Shown here piece by piece: positions 25,042-33,641 of a DNA stretch of 36,105 nucleotides (position 1 is the stretch's first letter; every line of letters starts with the position of its first letter). The notes below the pieces were generated by a model that searched no databases, had not been told where the DNA came from, and saw only the letters and a list, made by a program, of their open reading frames with translations. The position numbers and the translations under genes were made by a program. Origin of the DNA: Candidatus Dormiibacterota bacterium (GTDB lineage: Bacteria > Chloroflexota > Dormibacteria > Aeolococcales > Bog-877); the NCBI GenBank assembly GCA_027306595.1, contig DAHUZI010000006.1:1-36105 (forward strand), read 5' to 3'.

Positions 25042-26511
25042 TCAGCCGCCCGGCTCGGCGAGCGCCTCGAGGAAGATGGGGACCGGGGTCGCCGTCAGCC
25101 GCTCGTGGTCGAGGAGCAGGGAGAGGATCGAGGCGGCTCTTCCGGCCGGGAAGCGCGTGAGGAGGTTGGCGTGGAGCTTGGCCTCCAGGTGGGGGAGGGC
25201 CTCCGTGCGCCGCCTTGGGTGGCCGAGCGGGTACTCGACCACCACCTCCTCGGTCTTGGTGCCGTCGTGGAAATGGACCCGCACGGCGCTCGCCACGGAT
25301 CGCCGCCCGGGGTCGAGGTAGTCGGCGGAGAACTGCGGGTCCTCGACCACGGCCATCACCGCCCGGAGCCGGTCGATGCGCGGATCGGCGGCGGCCACCT
25401 CGCCGTAGTCGGCGACCGACAGCGCGCCCCGGATCAGGCCGACGGCGACGATGTACTGGAGGCAGTGGTCGCGATCCGCCGGGTTGCGGAGCGGTCCCTC
25501 CTTGCTGATGATCCGAATGGCCGACTCGTGGGTGCGGATGTCGATCCGGTCCACGGCGTCCAGCCGGTCCCGCACGACGGGATGGAGCCCCACCGCCGCC
25601 TCCAGCGCGGTCTGGGCGTGGAACTCCGTCGGGTGGGGGACCTTGAACAGCACGTTCTCGATGACGTACGAGCCGAGCGGGCGCGCCAGGGTGAGCGGCC
25701 TGCCGTCGAACAGGACGTCCTGGAACCCCCAGCGCGGCGCGCTCAGGACCGAGGGGTAGCCCATCTCGCCGGTGAGGGCGAGGAGGGCGAGCCAGAGACC
25801 GCGGCTGGTGGCGTCGCCCGCCGCCCACGACTTGCGGCTGCCGGTGTTGGGGGCGTGGCGGTAGGTGCGCAGGGGGGCCCCGTCGGCGAAGGCGTGGGAG
25901 AGGGCTACCCGAACCTGGTCGCGGGACGCGCCCAGGAGCCGCCCCGCCACCGCCGCCGACGCCACCCGGACGAGGAGCACGTGGTCGAGCCCCACCCGGT
26001 TGAGCGGGTTGGCGAGCGCGAGCACGCCCTGGATCTCGTGGGCTCGGATCACCGCGTCCACGACCGCCTCCATTCGGAGCGGCGCCTCGCCCCGCCGGTG
26101 GCGAGCCCGGCTGGCGTGAGCGGCGGCGGCGAGGATCGCGCCGATGTTGTCCGACGGGTGGCCCCACTCGGCCGCCAGCCAGGCGTCGTTGAAGTCGAGC
26201 CAGCGGACCAGGATGCCGATCGCGAAGGCGGCACGCACCGGGTCGAGAACCTGGCTGGTGCCGGGGACGGGCACCCCGTGGGGGACGACCGTTCCGGGCA
26301 CCGCCGGGCCGACCAGCTTGGTGCATTCGGGCTCCCCGAGGGCGAGGAGGCCGCAGCCGAGGGCGTCGGCGAGGCTGAGCCGGGCGGTGGTGCGCGCGAG
26401 GTCGCTGTCCAGCACCGTGCCCCGTCCGTCCGGTCCGCCGGCGACGTAGTCGGCGAGGACGGTGAGCAGTGTGTCGTACTCGGGCCCGGGGGCGGGATCA
26501 GTCGCGCGCAT
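25042..26511 (-). CDS. MmgE/PrpD family protein (2-methylcitrate dehydratase-like)
   Basis: A 489-residue member of the MmgE/PrpD family. Typical pieces are DSDLARTTARLSLADALGCG near the start, the WLDFNDAW and WGHPSDN blocks that line the active site in PrpD, and further on AAVGLHPVVRDRLDAVDRI and GHPRRRTEA. PrpD dehydrates 2-methylcitrate in propionate breakdown; other members act on different substrates. It is encoded directly after a PrpB-like lyase, overlapping it by 14 bases if ATG 26511 is used, which supports a 2-methylcitrate-like pathway. A methylcitrate synthase gene (PrpC) is not in the window, so the assignment to propionate is not secure. Confidence 0.9.
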   Translation of the reverse strand: MRATDPAPGPEYDTLLTVLADYVAGGPDGRGTVLDSDLARTTARLSLADALGCGLLALGEPECTKLVGPAVPGTVVPHGVPVPGTSQVLDPVRAAFAIGILVRWLDFNDAWLAAEWGHPSDNIGAILAAAAHASRARHRRGEAPLRMEAVVDAVIRAHEIQGVLALANPLNRVGLDHVLLVRVASAAVAGRLLGASRDQVRVALSHAFADGAPLRTYRHAPNTGSRKSWAAGDATSRGLWLALLALTGEMGYPSVLSAPRWGFQDVLFDGRPLTLARPLGSYVIENVLFKVPHPTEFHAQTALEAAVGLHPVVRDRLDAVDRIDIRTHESAIRIISKEGPLRNPADRDHCLQYIVAVGLIRGALSVADYGEVAAADPRIDRLRAVMAVVEDPQFSADYLDPGRRSVASAVRVHFHDGTKTEEVVVEYPLGHPRRRTEALPHLEAKLHANLLTRFPAGRAASILSLLLDHERLTATPVPIFLEALAEPGG

Positions 26512-27427
26512 CGCCGCCCGCGAGTGGCCCGGACGCCGCATACCGCCGCTCCAGCGCGTCAAACGCCGCCTTGCCGACCAGCCGCTGCCGCTCGTCCCAC
26601 CCGGCGACACCGGCTGCGGCCTCCGCCAGCGAACCGGTCGCTCGCAGCCGGCGCAGCGCCCCCTGCATCCCCGCCACCGCGGCCTGAAGGGCGAGGTTGG
26701 CCACCAGGGCGATCCGGAAGCCGGCCAGCTGCTCCACGGGAAGCAGCGGGGTCCGGCCGCCGATCACGAGGTTGATCACCTGGGGGGCGGCGAGCCGCTC
26801 CGGCAGGCCGAGGACCTCGGCGCGGTCTCGGGGGGCCTCGACGAAGAGGACATCGGCCCCGGCGTCGCGATAGGCATGGGCCCGGGCCACCGCCGCCTCG
26901 AAGCCCTCCACCCCCCGGGCGTCGGTGCGCGCGACGATGAGGAGGTCGGGGTCGCGGCGGGCCTCGGTCGCGGCCCGGACCTTCTGGACCATCTCCTCAA
27001 CCGCGATCACCTGGTGGCCGGCGAAGTGCCCGCACCGCTTGGGGGCGAGCTGATCCTCGATCTGGATGGCGTCGGCGCCGGCCCGCTCCAGCGCGCGGAC
27101 GGCCCGCACGACTCCGACCGGGTTGCCGAAGCCGGTGTCGGCATCGACGAGGAGCGGGACCGCCACCGCCTCCCGGATCGCCGCCACATGGGCGACCAGC
27201 TCGCTCAGGGTAAGAAGCCCGAGGTCGGGGGTGCCCAGGTAGCTGTTGGCGAGGCCGGCGCCGGTGACGTACACGGCCTCGAAGCCGCAGTCCTCGATCA
27301 CCCGGGCCGCCAGCGCGTTCGCGGCCCCAGGGACGACAAGGAGCGGACCATCGGCGACCCGGCGGCGCAGCCAACTCCGGGCGCTGGCGGCCGGAGGCGG
27401 GCCCGGAGCCGCGCCCGCGCTGTCCAT
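26498..27427 (-). CDS. prpB: Methylisocitrate lyase-like protein (ICL/PEP mutase superfamily)
   Basis: A 309-residue phosphoenolpyruvate mutase/isocitrate lyase superfamily protein. The active-site loop is KRCGHF (130-135), with the catalytic cysteine as in methylisocitrate lyase. Metal and substrate residues appear in LLVDADTGFGNP (Asp 95, Asp 97) and IQIEDQ. FEAVYVTGAGLANSYLGTPD and LIVARTDARGVEG match the family too. It would split 2-methylisocitrate to pyruvate and succinate; oxaloacetate decarboxylase-type activity is the alternative. ATG 27427 is supported by AGGAGGG upstream; the longer open frame above it is not homologous. It forms an operon with the PrpD-like gene. Confidence 0.88.
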   Translation of the reverse strand: MDSAGAAPGPPPAASARSWLRRRVADGPLLVVPGAANALAARVIEDCGFEAVYVTGAGLANSYLGTPDLGLLTLSELVAHVAAIREAVAVPLLVDADTGFGNPVGVVRAVRALERAGADAIQIEDQLAPKRCGHFAGHQVIAVEEMVQKVRAATEARRDPDLLIVARTDARGVEGFEAAVARAHAYRDAGADVLFVEAPRDRAEVLGLPERLAAPQVINLVIGGRTPLLPVEQLAGFRIALVANLALQAAVAGMQGALRRLRATGSLAEAAAGVAGWDERQRLVGKAAFDALERRYAASGPLAGGDARD

Positions 27428-27639
27428 CCGACCCTCCTGTGGACGGGCAGCTGGCGATGCCCGTGGCCGCCCGAGTCTCCCGCGCATTGTCGCCGATGCC
27501 CCCGGGGCGCCCGGAGCGGCTGGCGCGATCCGCCCCGGGACGGGTCCGGCCGGCCGCGGCGCCCGCTGCCGCCCGGCGCTACGATGCACAGGCGCCGCGC
27601 CGGCTGGACGGACTCGGGCCCCAGGGGTGGCGCCAGCCG

Positions 27640-27939
27640 ATGCTGAGCGGATCCGCCCGGGGCAAGGCGAGGAGGGTTGCGGTGGCAGGGTTGCGGGCGA
27701 TCGCGTCGGTCTGGCCCCGCTGGGTGGGCGCACTGGTGGCCTGGGGACTGGCGGCACTGACCTGGGTCCACCCCGCCTGGATCGAGCTCGTCTTCCGGGT
27801 CGATCCCGACCACGGGAGCGGGACGCTGGAGTGGGCGATCGTCGCGCTCGCGGCGATCGTCGGGCTTGCCGCCGCCGCCGCCGGCGCGCTCGGGTCGGTG
27901 CGCGCCCACCGTCGCACCGGGGTCGCGGCCGCCCGCTGA
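27640..27939 (+). CDS. Small two-helix membrane protein, unknown
   Basis: A 99-residue protein with a basic N-terminus and two hydrophobic segments (VGALVAWGLAALTWV and WAIVALAAIVGLAAAAAGAL). These are joined by a loop HPAWIELVFRVDPDHGSGTLE, whose regular codon use and position suggest a real gene. I do not recognise a family. The frame is open from 27439, but the extra upstream residues are low complexity; ATG 27640 is chosen as the start closest to the first helix. It is divergent from the PrpB-like gene. Confidence 0.55.
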   Translation: MLSGSARGKARRVAVAGLRAIASVWPRWVGALVAWGLAALTWVHPAWIELVFRVDPDHGSGTLEWAIVALAAIVGLAAAAAGALGSVRAHRRTGVAAAR

Positions 27940-28031
27940 TCGCCGCTCGGCCCCTGGGCCTGGTAGGGTGCGGTCCCGGGGCGCGCCCGGTCGGCCCTCG
28001 GCCGACGGACCGTCCCCAAGGGAGTCCCGCC

Positions 28032-28700
28032 ATGTCCGAACCGTCGGCGGACCACCGCGACGCCCGGGCGGCCGTCGTCAGGGCGGCGGGCGAACTCGTT
28101 GGCAACGGGGTGCTGTCGCGCAGCGGCCACGCCAACCTCTCGGCTCGCGTGTCCGAGGAGGTGATGGTCCTGACCACGAGCGGCCGGATCCGCGACCTGG
28201 AGCCGGAGGGGCTCGCCGTGGTCGGCTTGGACGGCACCGTCCTCGAGGGCCGACTCGATCCCACGAACGCCGAGATCGTCGCGATGCACGCTGAGGTGTA
28301 CCGGGCCCGCCCCGCGGTTGGCGGGGTCGTCCACACCCACTCTCCGAACCTGCTGGCGTTCGCCATGAGCGGCCGGCCGCTCCCGTGCCGATACGAGGCG
28401 CTCCTCCGATTCGGCCAGGCCGAGGTCGTGCCGGTGGCGCCCTGGGCGCCCCGCGGATCGGAGCGCTCGGTCGCCGGGATCGTGGCCGCCCTCCGGGACC
28501 GGCCCGGCACCTCCGCGGTGCTGCTCGGCAACCACGGGGTGCTGGTTCTCGGCGCTGGACCGGTCGAGGCCGCCTCTCTGCTCACCGCCCTCGAGGAGGC
28601 GGCGCAGGCCGAGCTGGCCGCCCAGCCGCTCGGCGGGACGGTCCCCCTCACGGCGGGGGCGCTGGAGGACGTCCGGGCCTCGATGGCGCGCGTGCGCTGA
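28032..28700 (+). CDS. Class II aldolase/adducin family protein
   Basis: A 222-residue protein of the L-fuculose-phosphate aldolase/L-ribulose-5-phosphate epimerase fold. Near the N-terminus is LSRSGHANLSARV; the family's phosphate loop is TTSGRI. The catalytic and zinc residues are Glu 81 (DPTNAEIVAMH), His 101 and His 103 (VVHTHSP) and a late His in LLGNHGVLV. It should cleave or epimerise a sugar phosphate or related hydroxy-acid with a zinc ion; the substrate is unclear. ATG 28032 has AAGGGAG eight bases upstream. It lies between the small membrane protein and the lipid kinase gene. Confidence 0.9.
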   Translation: MSEPSADHRDARAAVVRAAGELVGNGVLSRSGHANLSARVSEEVMVLTTSGRIRDLEPEGLAVVGLDGTVLEGRLDPTNAEIVAMHAEVYRARPAVGGVVHTHSPNLLAFAMSGRPLPCRYEALLRFGQAEVVPVAPWAPRGSERSVAGIVAALRDRPGTSAVLLGNHGVLVLGAGPVEAASLLTALEEAAQAELAAQPLGGTVPLTAGALEDVRASMARVR

Positions 28701-28743
28701 GCGCCGGCGCCCGAAGCGGCGGCGGGTCGGACGAGCGGGATCG

Positions 28744-29790
28744 GTGGGAGGGGTGGAGCTGAAACGGCCGCCTCGAACCGGGGCGGCGCGCGGGCCCCGA
28801 GCGCGCGCGCTCGGCACGGGCGGTCCAGGGACCGTCGGGCCGCGAACCCTGGCGGTGGTGGTCAACCGTGCCCGGGTGCCGGACCCCGCCGCCCTCGAAC
28901 GCCAGGTCAGGGCCGCGCTGGCCCGGGACGGATGGGCGACCCCGGTCTTTCTCGAGACCACCCGGGAGGATCCCGGCCTGGGCGCGGCGCGCCGCGCCGT
29001 CGCGTCGGGAGCGGCCGCCGTGCTCGTCTGCGGCGGCGACGGGACGGTCGGCGCCGTGGCCGCGGGGCTGGCGGGCACGGGCACCGCCCTGGCGATCCTG
29101 CCGTGCGGCTCGGGCAACGTCCTCGCCCGCAACCTTCGGCTCCCGCGGGACGGCGCCGGCGCCGTTCGCACCGTGACCCGAGGCCAGCGCCGTCGGATCG
29201 ACGTCGGCGAGGTCGAGGGCCGGGTCTTCACGGTCGCGGCCGGCATCGGGCTCGACGCCGCCATGGTGGCGGTCGCCTCGCCGAGGGCGAAGCGGGTGCT
29301 CGGCTGGCTCGCATACGTGCCGGCCACCCTGCGCCACCTGGGGGGACCGCGCTTCGCGATCGCCCTGCGGCTTGACGGCGCCGAGACAGTCCGCCGGCGG
29401 GTGCGGTCGGTCCTGGTGGCCAACGTCGGCCGGCTCCCGGGCGGTCTCGCCCTCGTCCCGGGGGGCAGTCTCGACGATGGCCGGCTGGACGTGGTCTGCA
29501 TCGAGGCCCGCGGCCCCGCCGACTGGGCCCGGCTGCTGCTGGCGGCTGCGACCGGCCGGACCCGGCGGACCGGGGCCGAGACCTTCTCCGCCCGGCGGGT
29601 CGTGTGCATCGCCGACGGCCCCCGGCCCCGCGAGGTGGACGGGGAGCCGATCGCCGCCGGGCGGCGCCTCGCCGCGTCGGTGCGCCCGGGGGCCCTGGTC
29701 GTATGCGTTCCCCGGCCGGCGGGGGACCGCGGGGACGCGGGCCAGCCGGCAGGCGTTTTCGCGGGTGACCGAATGCCGGATCACCCGTAG
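28744..29790 (+). CDS. Diacylglycerol/sphingosine kinase-like lipid kinase (DAGK_cat)
   Basis: A 348-residue protein of the DAGK_cat/YegS family. The nucleotide-binding motif is GGDGT (97-101), followed by LPCGSGNVLARNL (from 119) in place of the usual LP-x-GT-x-N. Then come GIGLDAAMVA and the C-terminal substrate domain with SLDDGRLDVVCIE and a late VDGEPI-type strand. It phosphorylates a lipid such as diacylglycerol or a glycolipid at the membrane. GTG 28744 is used; a second GTG at 28753 is possible, and about 35 leading residues are not conserved. A DgkA-type kinase of another fold is also encoded in this window. Confidence 0.9.
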   Translation: MGGVELKRPPRTGAARGPRARALGTGGPGTVGPRTLAVVVNRARVPDPAALERQVRAALARDGWATPVFLETTREDPGLGAARRAVASGAAAVLVCGGDGTVGAVAAGLAGTGTALAILPCGSGNVLARNLRLPRDGAGAVRTVTRGQRRRIDVGEVEGRVFTVAAGIGLDAAMVAVASPRAKRVLGWLAYVPATLRHLGGPRFAIALRLDGAETVRRRVRSVLVANVGRLPGGLALVPGGSLDDGRLDVVCIEARGPADWARLLLAAATGRTRRTGAETFSARRVVCIADGPRPREVDGEPIAAGRRLAASVRPGALVVCVPRPAGDRGDAGQPAGVFAGDRMPDHP

Positions 29791-29868
29791 CGTGAGGAGT
29801 GGAGCCGGGCATCGCGGGGCGGACGCCGCCCGTCTCCGGGCCCGGTGCACGTGACGGAGGTGTCGGAG

Positions 29869-30363
29869 ATGACCGACCAGACGGGGCCTGGGGCGGCCGA
29901 GGGCTCGGCCCGCACGATCGTTGTCGGGGTGGACGGCTCGGAGGGCTCGCGCCGGGCCCTGGGGTGGGCCCTGCGCGAGGCGCAGCAGCATGAGGCGACC
30001 GTTCGCGCGGTTGCCGTCTGGGAGGATCCCTTCTCCCTCATCGGCCCCCCGCCCCCGGTCCGGTATGGGGGCGACGTGACCAAGGCCCTGGAGCGGATGC
30101 TGGCGGAGGTGGTCGCCGAGGCCGAGGTCGCGGCAGGGCCGCCCGCGGTCGTGATTCGCCGGGACGTCCGCAGTGGTCAGGCTGCCGAGGTGCTGACCGC
30201 CCTGGCCCGCCCGGGCGACCTGCTGGTCGTCGGCTCGCGCGGGCTCGGCGGCATCCAGCGGCTGCTGCTGGGCTCGGTGAGCCAGCGCTGCGCGCTCCTG
30301 GCGACGGCTCCGGTCGTGATCGTGCCCACACCCCACCCAGCCCATCCCGCCCACCCCGCGTAG
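29869..30363 (+). CDS. Universal stress protein (UspA family)
   Basis: A 164-residue single Usp domain. It begins with IVVGVDGSEGSRRALGWALR. The ATP-binding signature G-x2-G-x9-G-S appears at the end as VVGSRGLGGIQRLLLGSVSQ, with VVIVP closing the domain. Such proteins bind ATP and are induced in stress; the specific role is unknown. ATG 29869 sits about eight bases after GGAGG, which favours it over the earlier GTG-type start at 29845. The C-terminus ends in a short proline/alanine/histidine tail (PHPAHPAHPA). It is 13 bases from the convergent phosphoketolase gene, with no obvious terminator in between. Confidence 0.93.
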   Translation: MTDQTGPGAAEGSARTIVVGVDGSEGSRRALGWALREAQQHEATVRAVAVWEDPFSLIGPPPPVRYGGDVTKALERMLAEVVAEAEVAAGPPAVVIRRDVRSGQAAEVLTALARPGDLLVVGSRGLGGIQRLLLGSVSQRCALLATAPVVIVPTPHPAHPAHPA

Positions 30364-30376
30364 GGGGGCGGCCGGC

Positions 30377-32773
30377 TCAGCCCGGCCAGACCCAGTTCGC
30401 GACCTGGGGGTGGTCGTCGCCGACCGCGCGGGTGTAGGCGCGCATCCGCAGGCGCGTCTCGGCCATCTCCTGGCGGAGGTGGCCGGTGCGGGCGCCGAGC
30501 CCGGGGACGCGGTCGAGCACGTCCATCACCAGATGGAAGCGGTCGAGGTCGTTGAGCATCACCATGTCGAACGGGGTGGTCGTCGTCCCCTCCTCCTTGT
30601 AGCCGCGGACATGGAGATTCGGGTGGGCGTGGCGGCGATAGGTGAGGCGGTGGATGAGGAGCGGGTAGCCGTGGTAGGCGAAGACGACGGGGGCCGTCGC
30701 GGTGAAGAGGGCGTCGAACTCGGCGTCGGCGAGCCCGTGGGGGTGCTCGCTGGGCGGCACCAGCCGCATCAGGTCGACCACGTTGACGACCCGGACCCTT
30801 AGCTCGGGCAGTCGCTGGCGGAGGATCGCGGCCGCCGCCAGCGTCTCCAGGGTGGGAACGTCGCCGCAGCAGCCCAGCACCACGTCGGGCTCGCCGCCGT
30901 CGTCGGTGGACGCCCAGCTCCAGATCCCGATCCCCCGCTCGCAGTGGACGGCCGCGTCCTCGGGCCCGAGATAGGTGAGGGCCGGCTGCTTGCCGGCCAC
31001 CACCACGTTGATCCGGTCACGGCTTCGCAGGCAGTGGTCGACCACGTAGAGGAGGGTGTTGGCGTCGGGGGGCAGGTAGACCCGGACGACGTCCGCCTTC
31101 TTGTTCACGACGTGGTCGATGAAGCCGGGGTCCTGGTGGGAGAAGCCGTTGTGGTCCTGGCGCCAGACGTGGGAGCTGAGCAGGATGGTGAGGGAGGCGA
31201 TCGGCCGGCGCCAGGCGATGTCACGGGTGACCTTGAGCCACTTCGCGTGCTGGTTGACCATCGAGTCGACGATGTGGATGAAGGCCTCGTAGCAGTTGAA
31301 GAGGCCGTGGCGACCGGTGAGGAGATAGCCTTCGAGCCAGCCCTCGCAGGCGTGCTCCGAGAGCACCTCCATGACTCGTCCGGTGGGGCTGAGGGTCACG
31401 TCGGTGGGGAGGGTGGCGGCATCCCAGGCCCTGCCGGTCGCCTCGAACACGGCATCGAGGCGGTTCGAGCTGGTCTCGTCGGGACCGAACAGGCGGAAGT
31501 TGTCGGGATTGGCGCGGAAGACCTCGCGCAGGTAGCGGCCCAGCACCCGAGTCGCCTCGGCGGTGTCGCGGCCCGGCGCCGCCACCTGGACCCCCTGGGC
31601 GCCTGGGTCGGGCAGCACCAGTGGCCGCAGCTGCTCGCCGCCGTTGGCGTGCCGGTTGGCGCCCATCCGCCGGTCGCCGCTCGGCGCCAGGGCGAGAACA
31701 TCGGCCGCGGGGGCGCCGTCGGCGTCGAAGAGTTCGGCCGGGCGGTAGCTGCGGAGCCAGGCCTCGAGCTGGCGCAGATGCTCGGGATTGCCCCGGGGGT
31801 CGGAAATCGGCACCTGGTGGGCGCGCCAGGTGCCCTCGACCGGCAGGCCGTCCACCTCCTTGGGCCCGGTCCAGCCCTTGGGCGTCCGCAGCACCAGCAT
31901 CGGCCACCTGGGCCGGTCGCCCCCACGCCCGGCCCGGGCCGCGCGCTGGATGGCCCCGATCTCGTCCGCGGCCTGGGTCAGGGCGGTCGCGAGGCGCTCG
32001 TGCACGGCCCGGGGCGGTTCGCCGTCCTCGCCGCCAGCGACCACGATCGGGTGGTGGCCACAGCCCTCGAGGAGGTGGAGGAGCTCGCGCTCGGGGATCC
32101 GGCTGAGGACGGTGGGGTTGGCGATCTTGTAGCCGTTGAGGTGGAGAACCGGAAGCACCGCCCCGTCGCGAACCGGGTCGAGGAACTTGTTGCTATGCCA
32201 GCTCGTGGCCAGTGGGCCGGTCTCGGCCTCGCCGTCCCCGACCGCGCACACGACCAGCAGCCCGGGGTTATCGAAGGCCGCGCCGTAAGCGTGGACGAGG
32301 GCGTATCCGAGCTCGCCGCCCTCGTGGATCGAGCCCGGGGTCTCGGCCGCCACGTGGCTCGGGATCCCGCCCGGGAACGAGAACTGGCGGAAGAGCCGCC
32401 GCAGGCCGGCGGCGTTGCGGCTCACCGCTGGGTAGACCTCGCTGTAGGTGCCCTCGAGGTAGGTGCTCGCGACGATCCCCGGGGCGCCATGGCCCGGCCC
32501 GGTGACGAACAGGACCTCGAGGTCGCGGGCGCGGATCAGGCGATTGAGGTGGGTGTAGAGGAGGGTGAGGCCGGGGGTCGTGCCCCAGTGCCCGAGGAGG
32601 CGGGGCTTGACATGCTCCGCCCGCAGGGGCTCGCGCAGGAGGGGGTTGTCCAGGAGGTAGATCTGCCCGACCGCCAGGTAGTTGGCCGTCCGCCACGCGC
32701 GGTCGAGGGTGTCGATCTCGCTGTCGGTGAGGGGTGACGGGTGGGTGGCGGGGGCGGTGGCGTCGAGCGTCAT
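30377..32773 (-). CDS. xfp: Xylulose-5-phosphate/fructose-6-phosphate phosphoketolase
   Basis: A 798-residue thiamine diphosphate enzyme, the full family length. Family blocks include [20 protein letters not shown], the [10 protein letters not shown] loop (from about 90), [22 protein letters not shown] (nearly invariant), the cofactor-binding [14 protein letters not shown] (179-192), [11 protein letters not shown], the pyrimidine-domain [19 protein letters not shown], and [19 protein letters not shown]. It splits ketose phosphates with phosphate to acetyl phosphate plus glyceraldehyde- or erythrose-phosphate, giving a short route from sugar to acetyl units. ATG 32773 has GGAGG five bases upstream. 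The DsbA-like gene lies 160 bp upstream on the same strand. No acetate kinase or phosphotransacetylase gene is seen nearby. Confidence 0.96.
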   Translation of the reverse strand: MTLDATAPATHPSPLTDSEIDTLDRAWRTANYLAVGQIYLLDNPLLREPLRAEHVKPRLLGHWGTTPGLTLLYTHLNRLIRARDLEVLFVTGPGHGAPGIVASTYLEGTYSEVYPAVSRNAAGLRRLFRQFSFPGGIPSHVAAETPGSIHEGGELGYALVHAYGAAFDNPGLLVVCAVGDGEAETGPLATSWHSNKFLDPVRDGAVLPVLHLNGYKIANPTVLSRIPERELLHLLEGCGHHPIVVAGGEDGEPPRAVHERLATALTQAADEIGAIQRAARAGRGGDRPRWPMLVLRTPKGWTGPKEVDGLPVEGTWRAHQVPISDPRGNPEHLRQLEAWLRSYRPAELFDADGAPAADVLALAPSGDRRMGANRHANGGEQLRPLVLPDPGAQGVQVAAPGRDTAEATRVLGRYLREVFRANPDNFRLFGPDETSSNRLDAVFEATGRAWDAATLPTDVTLSPTGRVMEVLSEHACEGWLEGYLLTGRHGLFNCYEAFIHIVDSMVNQHAKWLKVTRDIAWRRPIASLTILLSSHVWRQDHNGFSHQDPGFIDHVVNKKADVVRVYLPPDANTLLYVVDHCLRSRDRINVVVAGKQPALTYLGPEDAAVHCERGIGIWSWASTDDGGEPDVVLGCCGDVPTLETLAAAAILRQRLPELRVRVVNVVDLMRLVPPSEHPHGLADAEFDALFTATAPVVFAYHGYPLLIHRLTYRRHAHPNLHVRGYKEEGTTTTPFDMVMLNDLDRFHLVMDVLDRVPGLGARTGHLRQEMAETRLRMRAYTRAVGDDHPQVANWVWPG

Positions 32774-32933
32774 GGGGACCTCCGCGTGCGGCCGGTGTCC
32801 GATGAGCCGATCCCGATGGGTCGGCCCCGCGGTCCATGGTGCGCGTCGCCCGCCGGTCCCGCGAGGGCTGATCGACGGCATGCCGCCGCCCCCGGGATCG
32901 CCGGCGGCGGGCGGGCCGGGCCCGCGTTGAGCC

Positions 32934-33572
32934 CTAGGCGGACACCACCGGCCGGGTTCCGCCGCGATCCCGCTTGAGCTCGAACAGGTAGGGCCGTCTC
33001 AGGCAGCTGACGACGTCGCGGAAGAGCGACACCGACTCCGCATCGTCGGGGACCGGGCTCACGATCGGGCCGAACATGCCGGGGCCGGCGCCGCCGTCCA
33101 GGATCAGGGTGGGCACGCCGAAGGCCCCGCAGCGCTCGACCGCTGCCGCGTGGTCGGCCAGGACCAGCGCCCAGAGTCGATCGGCCTCGCCGTCGGCCTG
33201 GGCGAGGAGCGCGGGATCGAGCTCCGCCTCTCTCAGCGCCGCGCCCAGGGTCTCGTCCGCGGCCAGCGACGCACCGCGGCCGTGTCGCGCCTCGCCCAGG
33301 GCCGTGTAGAGCCGCCCGATCGCGGACTGGCCGCCGCTCTCGCGGGCGAGGGCGAGGAGCCGGAGCGCCCGCCCGCTCGCGGCGCCCTGACGGGCGGCGA
33401 CATCGGCGTCGCCGCCATTGATCTCGGCCAGGCTGAAGAGGGCCCACTCGACCTCGACGGGCTCGAGCGCCGCCACCCGGATGAGCCACCGGGACGTCAC
33501 CCACGCCCACGGGCAGAGGGGGTCGAGGTGGAAGCGCACGCGCTCCGCCGCAGCGGGGGCCGGAGGGGTCAT
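32934..33572 (-). CDS. DsbA-family thioredoxin-fold protein (CPWA)
   Basis: A 212-residue DSBA/FrnE-like protein. The redox site at the N-terminus is [17 protein letters not shown], i.e. Cys 20-Pro-Trp-Ala 23. Only the first active-site cysteine is kept, so it would act through a mixed disulfide or as a glutathione/mycothiol transferase rather than as a dithiol oxidase. The cis-proline is in FGVPTLIL, followed by MFGPI, as in mycothiol-dependent nitroreductase-like (Rv2466c-type) relatives. It lacks a signal peptide and is probably cytoplasmic. ATG 33572; it is divergent from the beta-propeller lipoprotein gene 69 bp away. Confidence 0.87.
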   Translation of the reverse strand: MTPPAPAAAERVRFHLDPLCPWAWVTSRWLIRVAALEPVEVEWALFSLAEINGGDADVAARQGAASGRALRLLALARESGGQSAIGRLYTALGEARHGRGASLAADETLGAALREAELDPALLAQADGEADRLWALVLADHAAAVERCGAFGVPTLILDGGAGPGMFGPIVSPVPDDAESVSLFRDVVSCLRRPYLFELKRDRGGTRPVVSA

Positions 33573-33641
33573 GCTGTGAGTGTAGGGAGCCGGCGGGGGG
33601 GCCGGCCCGGCCGTTACGCTTCCCGGGGGCTGGGAGTTCCA

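Noticed and set aside
26498-28651. Long minus-strand frame extending the PrpB-like gene upstream
   Set aside because: Homology begins near the ATG at 27427, which has a good ribosome binding site; the extension is antisense to two plus-strand genes.
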